Assembly: GCA_905221605.1 (NCBI GenBank)
Contig: CAJNDS010002371.1
Coordinates: 36,915-100,914 of the forward strand
Length of the DNA: 64,000 bases
Reading direction: 5' to 3'
DNA from: Symbiodinium natans
Lineage: Eukaryota > Sar > Dinophyceae > Suessiales > Symbiodiniaceae
Positions 57,601 to 64,000 of this stretch are shown here, in pieces. Within the stretch, counting starts at the first letter, position 1, and every line of letters starts with the position of its first letter. The translations under genes were made by a program, and so were the position numbers. The notes beneath the pieces were generated by a model. The model did not search any database and had not been told where the DNA came from. It saw only the letters and a program-made list of their open reading frames with translations.

Positions 57601-57970
57601 GCCTGAGCAGGGAGCAGAACCGAGGAGTTCTCTTAGTGTTGCTCTTTTTTTTGGCGGTCTGGCGCCAACTCTGTGTTCGGCACACGGAGAGACCAAAACC
57701 AGAGAACGGGAACCTTTTTTTTGAGGTCCATGCGGGTGTCCTAAACACCATAGCTGCATTCCGGCCGTTGTGGCATGGGCACGTGAGCGCTAAAGACTCG
57801 CGGCGCTAATGTTCGGATGTGCACCAGCTTCCGTCCAGGTGGCTTCTGGATTGATGTCCGGATTGCACGGCCGGACAGTGTCAGCCAAAATTGTGAGCTG
57901 ACCAGCTTTCTCTTCAAGCGTCATCTGCGAGATGAGCTTTTCCTTCACAGGCAACGAAAGGAAAACGCGA
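54694..57970 (-). CDS. Family 3 glycoside hydrolase, BglX-like beta-glucosidase
   Basis: Exo-acting beta-glucosidase. Exons: about 57840-57951 KLISQMTLEEKAGQLTILAD; 57245-57328 VNHRQAHEMVEQIRKSRVGS and LFNGVGIK; 57074-57142 EGREAQRLAVEETRLGIPLI; 56864-56998 DVIHGMWTIFPIPLGEAASF; 55297-56787 (497 codons) APMVDVARDQRWGRVAEGSG through the end of the second domain; 55182-55194 VSNT; 55015-55109 PVAGEKVVQLYIHD; 54869-54918 VLLKPGETKTLTFQIS; 54694-54802 QDLEFHGSDGKLLAEPGEFH and stop. The nucleophile is the Asp of GFIVSDYTADE (codon 56392-56394) and the acid/base Glu is in FSGESQSR (codon 55762-55764). FGDYNPAGHLPVSFP, ALYPFGHGLSYTDF and the fibronectin-III-like tail complete the BglX plan. All listed exons join in phase. 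No secretion signal was found; the first exon upstream is missing. Confidence 0.94.
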
Positions 57971-58247
57971 TCAGCCAGACACTTTGGGCATCTCCAAAGC
58001 TCTGCTGTGGGCACCCTGCCCTGGTCTCCCTGCAGCAGGGCGTCGATATGAGGATCATCACGAGCCAGCATCTTCACCTCATTTTGCAGCTCAAAAGGCT
58101 CGGGGAAAGGGCAACTTTCAGTCCCCAGGCCTAATTTGCGCTATCAGCCCGGAGCAACACATAAATTAGCCTTTCTACATTCCTTCTGTAGCATACCACG
58201 TCTCTCCCATTCATTGGTTGCTGTCCCATAAGAGTCGTACTAACTGG

Positions 58248-59300
58248 TCAAATCGTACAATTGCAAGTCTGCATCAGCTCTTCTGGGGGTAACATTTGGT
58301 AAGCCTGAACCATAGTGCGTATGCCTTGCCCCAGTCCTGAGAAAAGGGCTTTATGGGCTTTGCAAAATCCAGAAGAGTCCAAGATGCGAGCTCTTGCAAG
58401 CTTGGCTGCCAGGAAATTCGCCGCCCGAAGAATGCTTTGCAGGTACAGCAGGGCCCACGCGCTGGGAGCCGAAGCAGCAACTGCCGACGCAGATTGGTTT
58501 AAAAAAAGTGTCCTGAAACGGTGTGAAGCTTTGGTACCTCATGCATTTTGAGCCCAAGGCAGCTAAGGCAGCTCGGGCTCGGACCCTTTGGAGTGGTTCC
58601 AGTGAAAAGTCTACTTGGTGGACTCTTCGGTGGATTTGTGGGTGTCGTTTTCGGACTTACTGGCACCTGGAGGTCACAGAACGGTCACAGATCACAGCAA
58701 AACCGCTGGCGAACCACAGCGAACCACAGTCAGTCACACTACGTGCAGGCACGTCGGGCACATGTGCTGTGCACGAATCACACTGTCGGACTTTTTGGCC
58801 TCCTTGAAGTTGTCCCCATTTCTGGGACCAATGACCTCCGGCAGCTCCAGGAGGCGCGGCATAAACTCCGTGAAAATATGTGTGCAAGCAATTCCCTTGT
58901 GTGAAGACGAATGTCGTGGAGACTGTGGGGCTGCGAAACACTGCGAAGCGAACTCTGCGAAGTCTGCGGAACACTGCGAAACACTGCGAAACACAGATTG
59001 GCGGTGCGCCTCTTCAATCTCATACTCCTCTATCTCGTCCAAGGTCGGGCTATCGTGTCTAGCACGAAGCAGGTCTCCTTGCAACGGTCCGAGCTGATTC
59101 TTGTCAAAAAACTCTGCCAAACCCCTTTACACTCCAACTGGTCTGAACTCAAGCGACTTCGGCAAGCACGGAGCATGGTACATGATGGTACATGTCTGTC
59201 ATTCAAAGGGGAGGGGTCCTTCTTTCTCTGGGCTGCTCGCAGCCTGCAGCTGCTTGCTGAAGGAGGCCTGGAAATCAAGTTGAGGCACCTGCTTTGCATT
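58248..59300 (-). CDS. Unidentified protein, at least four exons
   Basis: From right to left: about 59208-59285 reads VPQLDFQASFSKQLQAASSP; about 58997-59115 reads AEFFDKNQLGPLQGDLLRAR and SPTLDEIEEYEIEE, ending GAG|GCG; about 58790-58880 reads EFMPRLLELPEVIGPRNGDN followed by FK|GAG, a possible GA donor; about 58560-58650 reads TTPTNPPKSPPSRLFTGTTP; the last exon, from about 58480 to TGA at 58248-58250, reads WALLYLQSILRAANFLAAKL, ARARILDSSGFCKAHKALFS and MVQAYQMLPPEELMQTCNCT. The last piece has no ATG but is strongly protein-like. Mixed acidic and Ala-rich helices; no family recognised. Confidence 0.5.
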
Positions 59301-59650
59301 GGCTTTGGATATTTTGGATTATGTGTTTCGCAGCACCAGTGGACCAGAGGCCCAGAAATGTGCGCCCTTCAAGACCATGGACCTCCAGCGCTATAATCGA
59401 AGCATCCACGTCGACCTCCTTGGCACAGTGCTATGAAGCCGTTTTCATGTGTCGCCTGGACACATACCTTGTGAACGCCACATGCACACCATGCGAACAC
59501 CATGTCACGCGTTGAGTGGCAGGCGGGTGGGCTGTCAACAAAGCCATTCTTGGCCTGTGACAGCCCGGATGTCATCTGCGCATGGTGACCTCGCTTTCGC
59601 ATGCGATCCTAGCTTTCGCGAAGCGAACCAACTCAAAGCACCTTAAAGCG

Positions 59651-59791
59651 CTAAATCAGTGCTGGATCTGTCTGGCTGAGCAGCCATGAAGTGAAGGCAA
59701 ATCCGGAGAGGATGTACGCGGTTTGAGCAACACGCGCTTCAGCCGATGAGTTCAAGTCTGTTGAATACAAATCTTGCGCCAGCTTTTGCAC
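59651..59791 (-). CDS. C-terminal exon of unknown protein
   Basis: A 47-codon exon from CTGCAG|GTG to TAG at 59651-59653. It reads VQKLAQDLYSTDLNSSAEAR, then VAQTAYILSGFAFTSWLLSQ and TDPALI. An amphipathic helix and a hydrophobic helix. Upstream exons were not recognised among the frames at 59.8-60.9 kb, which include a TA tract near 59925-59948. Confidence 0.42.
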   Translation of the reverse strand: MQKLAQDLYSTDLNSSAEARVAQTAYILSGFAFTSWLLSQTDPALI

Positions 59792-60069
59792 CTGCAGGAG
59801 CTACAACTACAACAAGAAGCCCAACAAGAGTCCAAAGGAGGGTGCACAACTTCGAATACGTGGTAGGCCTGGTTCCGTCACGTGCTCTGCAGTGTCTGTC
59901 AGTGTGCGTCTCAGTGTGTATGCATATACATATATATATATATATATGTGTGTGTTTTTGTACTCTCGGCGCCGCATGCCAAATTAGGCACAGCTGCCTC
60001 TGGAAACACAGGAAGTGGCTGCGCAACAAGCCTTGAGATTGAAACTGGAGCTCCCTGCAGTCGCCAGCG

Positions 60070-60597
60070 ATGCCAAGATGTGCCCGCAAGGCTCAAGAGC
60101 CGAGTGTGGCGTTTCAGTACCTTTTTATGAGTTCTCCTTTTGGCAAGCCTTCGACTACAGAGGAATGCCCACAGCGTGCCAGCTGCCCTGCTACACCTGT
60201 GTGGAAAGAGGAACACACCGAGATACTCGCAGCAGAGAAGAGAACACATTTGGCCCAAGATCATGTCCCAAGTTTAGAGCGGTCTCAAGCTGTCTCAGAT
60301 GCATTGGACACCGTCGGCTCCTCCCCGACTAACCTCAGCGAACGAAGCCATGACGGAGACCTAGCTTTGAGAGGAAGCACAAACTGTTCTGAGAAGCGCA
60401 CCGTTCAGCCCATGAGCCGGCGGTTCTCAGAGCAACGAGGTCTTGAGGAGATGTATGCCTTGGCCAAGAAGTGTTGCTTTTCCCATGTCTTTTTTCCCCC
60501 ATTGTCCCTCAGCTCTGGTCTGAGACTGAGATCAGGGCTGGTCCAAGCAGTCCTCATAGCCCGACGAACCTGCGAAACTAGACCGGGAGAAACCTGA
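60070..60597 (+). CDS. Possible plus-strand gene, hydrophilic 175-codon frame
   Basis: An uninterrupted plus-strand frame whose middle part looks like a disordered protein: KEEHTEILAAEKRTHLAQDH, ERSQAVSDALDTVGSSPTNL and RRFSEQRGLEEMYALAKKCC. The opposite strand is also partly open but poorer in protein character. If real it would be the only plus-strand gene in the window. No family, no start context and no splice evidence, so this stays doubtful. Confidence 0.22.
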   Translation: MPRCARKAQEPSVAFQYLFMSSPFGKPSTTEECPQRASCPATPVWKEEHTEILAAEKRTHLAQDHVPSLERSQAVSDALDTVGSSPTNLSERSHDGDLALRGSTNCSEKRTVQPMSRRFSEQRGLEEMYALAKKCCFSHVFFPPLSLSSGLRLRSGLVQAVLIARRTCETRPGET

Positions 60598-60953
60598 TTG
60601 GATAGTGAAGAAAGAATGCACAGCACGTGTGAAGCTGTTTTGCACGTGGCTGCAGGTATGCTCGCCCGCGTAGCTTCACGCAGACATTCACAACAGACTA
60701 CAGCGTGTGGAGCCGTGCGGCATAAATCTATCCGCAGCTGGAAACAAAAGCTCTGCCAGCGCTGCCTTATTGAATACGACAGGTTCACGTGAGATTCACA
60801 TGAAATTCACATGTCTACGACCATCTCTAGCCACTACATCCACTCCCCCGCCACTCTAAAAAACTCAGCTGTCGAGGAGGAACCTGGTCCGCTGCCTGCG
60901 GCACAGCTCCGAAAATCTGGCCCCACCAGGGAAAAGACAACCCCCCTTCAGCC

Positions 60954-61345
60954 TCAGTAGCCACTGTAACCGTAGCCTTGTCTGTTGTAAGGCTGGATAA
61001 GGACATGCCTGCACACGCTCACACACACGCTCACACACGCGCTCACACACGCTCACACACACACACAGTCCGCCAATGCAGACGCACCAATACATGCAGA
61101 CAGCGCCGAATATGTCTCTATGGAACCCACACGCTGCCTGCCATCGATGTTTGCCTCACTCAGGGTGTTACAAGCACGTCGGGCCTCACAGGGCAAGCAT
61201 ATCTGATGATACTGTGCAAGTACCACGCTGTACCGCCACGGCATGTGCTTGGTTTGTTGCGGCCGAAGTCGTGACGTACTCAACGATGCCCATGCCTCTA
61301 GAGCTTCCATCCTGACCCATTGGCACTGGTTGCGGCATCTGCGCG
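60954..61345 (-). CDS. RNA-binding protein (RRM), 3' part
   Basis: Three exons show the second half of an RNA recognition motif. About 61264-61340 reads GQDGSSRGMGIVEYVTTS, where RGMGIVEY is the RNP1 octapeptide with the usual Gly and aromatic positions. 61138-61184 reads ARRACNTLSEANIDG, the alpha-2 helix and following loop. 60954-61008 reads HVLIQPYNRQGYGYSGY and TGA: the last beta-strand and a Gly/Tyr tail. Both introns, 61185-61263 and 61009-61137, are GC-AG and keep the frame; the second contains an ACACGCTC repeat. Such proteins bind single-stranded RNA in splicing or mRNA transport. The first half of the RRM was not identified upstream. Confidence 0.68.
61011..61066. repeat. ACACGCTC-type simple repeat in RRM intron
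   Basis: Alternating CACACACGCTCACACACG words filling most of the 129-nt GC-AG intron before the last RRM exon. Confidence 0.88.
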
Positions 61346-61349
61346 CGTG

Positions 61350-63200
61350 GTGACGGACAGAAGCGCGCCTGTCTCTTGAACAGCTGGAAAGAGTTGATGA
61401 GACCAACTTGTGCAAACCTTGAAAGGGCGGCAATGTTTGCTCAGATTTGCCCAGGAAGAAAGGCACATTGCAATGACACTTGCTCACAGCACGCAAGCCT
61501 TCGTTTCAGATCGATCTCCCTCGACAAGAAAGGCACGTTCGCAAAGAAGATGCTCTGCAAGCAGGGACACAAACAGCGATATTGTATGGATGATGATAGA
61601 TGTACATAGTTCAAAAACTGCTACATCAGGCTGGGCAAACCAGCTCAACAGCTTTACGGTGATGGGCAGCTAGCTGTTTTTTGCACCACGCTGCGTGCAG
61701 ATGCAAAACGAGAGCACGAATCTGTTCCAAGGCTTAACCTGAACCGATACGGCTCTGACGTTGAGCTCTCACTAACTTTCGCCGCGAGATGTACAGGATA
61801 TCTGCACAGGGAGGCCCACAGCTCATCCTGCACCTTAAGTGCAGGACGCCAATACCGCTGGAGCATGGAACCCCCACGCCAAGCTTGATCTGGCAACCTA
61901 CTCATCCACGTCAGAGGTGCATCACGTTACGCATATCCCTGGCCAGGACCTCAAACTTCGGGCGCAAATGGAAAGGAAGACTGGCGACAATGGCTAAAGA
62001 TAAGCAGAACTGGTTATGGCTTGGAACCCTATATAAGTTGGGCGACAAGAAGACAAGTGGAAAGGAAATAAGTCTTGGGCCCTTGAATTGGCCAAGGACC
62101 ATCTGGAGTTGCGACATCCAAAGGTCGCGTCTGGCAGCTCAAAAACAAGCATTCCTAGTGACGTCAACAAATTGACCAGTGCCACACTATTGCCACAGAT
62201 CCAACCGCATTGCTGAGCAAAGAACTTGTCTTTCGACCCTGGATCCAGGTACCACGTACGCCTGCCAGGTCCTGGACCAACACTGAAAAGATTGATGTTG
62301 GGTCGACACAACGAAACCTGTGTTTTCTATAATTTCCTATCGCGCCCCTTGCATCTTGCAAAGCGCTGTGTGATGCTGCGTGAAAAACTGGCCGCTTTCC
62401 CGCTCAAACCTTGGCTCCAAAACTGGGCTCCCACGGCCGGTCATTGTTTGTCCAAAGAGATGCTTGGGTTTACTGCTGCACATAAACCCTACGAGTTTAC
62501 CTAAGAGGCTTGAACGCGCTGATACACCAGCACTATTTGACGCCCGTGACTCGTCTGGCGTAGAAGCCTGGCCTGCACAAAGGTCCAGTGAAGAGTGAAC
62601 TTGATCTAGCCCTTCCGGCCCGTCCGCAGTTTGCACTGTTTGCACTCTTCCTTCTCTGAAGCTGCGTCGCCTCTTAATACCTCAACTAACTAGTCAGTGG
62701 GTCTGCTATCATGACCTCTGCGTCGATCAAACTAACTTCGCCCGTTGGCTCTGTGTTTGTTTCACATGTCAAACATGGCTAAGCCATCCTGCGCTAAGTC
62801 AAACTCCGCAAATTGCGCTGAGTCGGAAGGAATGATCAGGATCAAGGTAGCACACTTAACCGGCTGCACCCTAGTCGGCGGCTTCGGCCCTTGCTTTCAA
62901 GAATGCGCAGGTTGGGGCTCATGCCAAACGATAGCCGCCTACGCGCGCCACGCGCGGGGGATTGCGATACAACCCTCGGACCAGCACTCGGCCTTGGTAG
63001 AGCTCCAAGCCGAAGGTTCGCTTCAGACCCGCGCGGCGGCCCTGGTCGTGAGCACTTGGGGAGCAGGCGCGAAATGTATTTCAAGTCAACCAACCTCATC
63101 TGTCATGGCTTGACTGAAGACCCGGACCTCAAGCATCCACATCAGTTACCTTTATAAGCATACAATGTCATGATATGCAAAAGAGCCCTTCCAACCTGAG
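61350..63200. other. No gene assigned
   Basis: Should contain the 5' part of the RRM gene. A minus segment near 62690-62740 reads TGEVSLIDAEVMIADPL and could be RRM-related. The minus frame at 61911-62117 ends FEVLARDMRNVMHL. Neither could be joined to known exons. Confidence 0.35.
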
Positions 63201-63425
63201 TTGACCCGTCCAGAAATATCTGCTTGGCGTCCTTGCCGGTCTGCTCCTGTTCCATGAGGCACAAGATTTCCACCGATTGTACCATCCCTAGTAGTGCTCC
63301 CCCTGTCGACGCCCCATGCTGCAACTGTATGAGTTGCCCGGCCCAGTCCTTGCTGTAACTCAAGACCTGAGCTATAGCTGCTTGAACTTCGAAGCCTTCT
63401 GATGGCTCACTCCATGGGTAGGAAA
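63200..63425 (-). CDS. Orphan coding exon
   Basis: Minus strand reads FEVQAAIAQVLSYSKDWAGQ, LIQLQHGASTGGALLGMVQS, VEILCLMEQEQTGKDAKQIF and LDGSTQ, ending at CAG|GTTGG, a GT donor. A clearly protein-like helical segment. No family recognised; the rest of the gene is not found. Confidence 0.4.
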
Positions 63426-63429
63426 GCCC

Positions 63430-64000
63430 ACAACCCGCCGTGAGATGCCGTGAGTAAGCCAGGTGCGCCGTTGCTGTGAAGCACAAACCAGCGATTCATC
63501 CAAGTCTGACAATGGCGCCAGGAGAATGCTCAAAAGGAAACAGCTTAACCGCCGTTTCAGCGCACTTCAGCTGACGCCACCTTCCCGAAATCCTCGGCGC
63601 GCTTTGACAGCCAGCCTTCTACCTTACTTGTTCAATTCCAGTAGAATTCTGGGTGTTGGCGGGGGGCTGCCCTTGAAGTTTCACAAAGGGCCTGCATGCA
63701 CACTCACACGCGTTGAAGCAAGTTGCCACTAGTGACGGTGGCTGCCCCGGCATGCAACCTGGAACAGAGCGAACTTTGCGAAAAGCTGAAGTTCAGGGTT
63801 TGCCCATGCTTGCCCAAGCAGACAACAAAGGTCCGCCTGGAGGCTGACACGGCGCAGCTGCCGGCCTTACAGCATTGAGCTGTACAGCAAAACCGATGAG
63901 GATGCGCGCAAGGCGTTGTGAGGCAGAATCTTCAGGGCATGGTGGGGTCGGCACATGGCATACATCGGAGCGGAGGCCATTGAAGCCATCGGCGGATGCA
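63430..64000. other. No gene recognised
   Basis: Small frames on both strands; nothing family-like. The minus frame at about 63780-64000 is open and Ala/Pro-rich (RLARILIGFAVQLNAVRPAA) but has no further support. Confidence 0.3.

Overview
The window looks like nuclear DNA of a dinoflagellate, most likely Symbiodiniaceae-like. The evidence is in the sequence. Genes are broken into many short exons. Protein homology across exon joins forces splice donors that are GT, GC or GA, with the acceptor almost always AG|G. Every gene I can identify lies on the minus strand, which is the unidirectional array typical of dinoflagellate chromosomes. There is no bacterial operon structure, and open frames without an ATG carry much of the coding. 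Names rest on motifs I recognise by eye; no database was searched. Where I list an exon, its length and phase were checked by hand against its neighbours.

Layout, reading the plus-strand coordinates left to right (genes run right to left). 0.2-2.4 kb: threonine synthase, with a long uninterrupted exon. 2.7-4.6 kb: exons of an unidentified membrane/coiled-coil protein. 4.9-6.1 kb: a gene with two PDZ-like domains split at the same place. 6.5-10.5 kb: a multi-EF-hand protein built from tandemly duplicated exon modules. 10.8-15.6 kb: unidentified coding exons. 16.2-17.1 kb: SDHAF2/SdhE-type succinate dehydrogenase assembly factor. 20.6-21.2 kb: 3' end of a membrane protein. 24.2-27.8 kb: class II (FbaA-type) fructose-bisphosphate aldolase in at least ten exons. 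28.9-35.2 kb: exons of one or more multi-pass membrane proteins, possibly polycystin-like. 36.0-37.2 kb: a WW-domain plus four-EF-hand protein. 37.6-38.3 kb: two C-terminal exons of unknown genes. 38.6-41.5 kb: a calcium-dependent protein kinase. 42.6-45.2 kb: an enkurin-family protein. 45.8-49.7 kb: a major facilitator transporter. 51.3-52.4 kb: an uncharacterised protein with a long uninterrupted frame. 54.7-58.0 kb: a BglX-like family 3 glycoside hydrolase. 58.2-61.3 kb: unknown genes and the 3' end of an RNA-binding (RRM) protein.

The genes do not form one pathway. Metabolic genes (threonine synthase, aldolase, beta-glucosidase, SDH assembly) are mixed with calcium signalling (EF-hand repeats, WW-EF, CDPK) and a flagellar-type enkurin. 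The most informative signal is in the introns. At least nine introns are best explained by a GA donor, they occur in six different genes, and both ends carry the same AGG(A/C) tract. Simple repeats (poly-C, TA, GA, 9-10 bp arrays) sit in introns and intergenic DNA.
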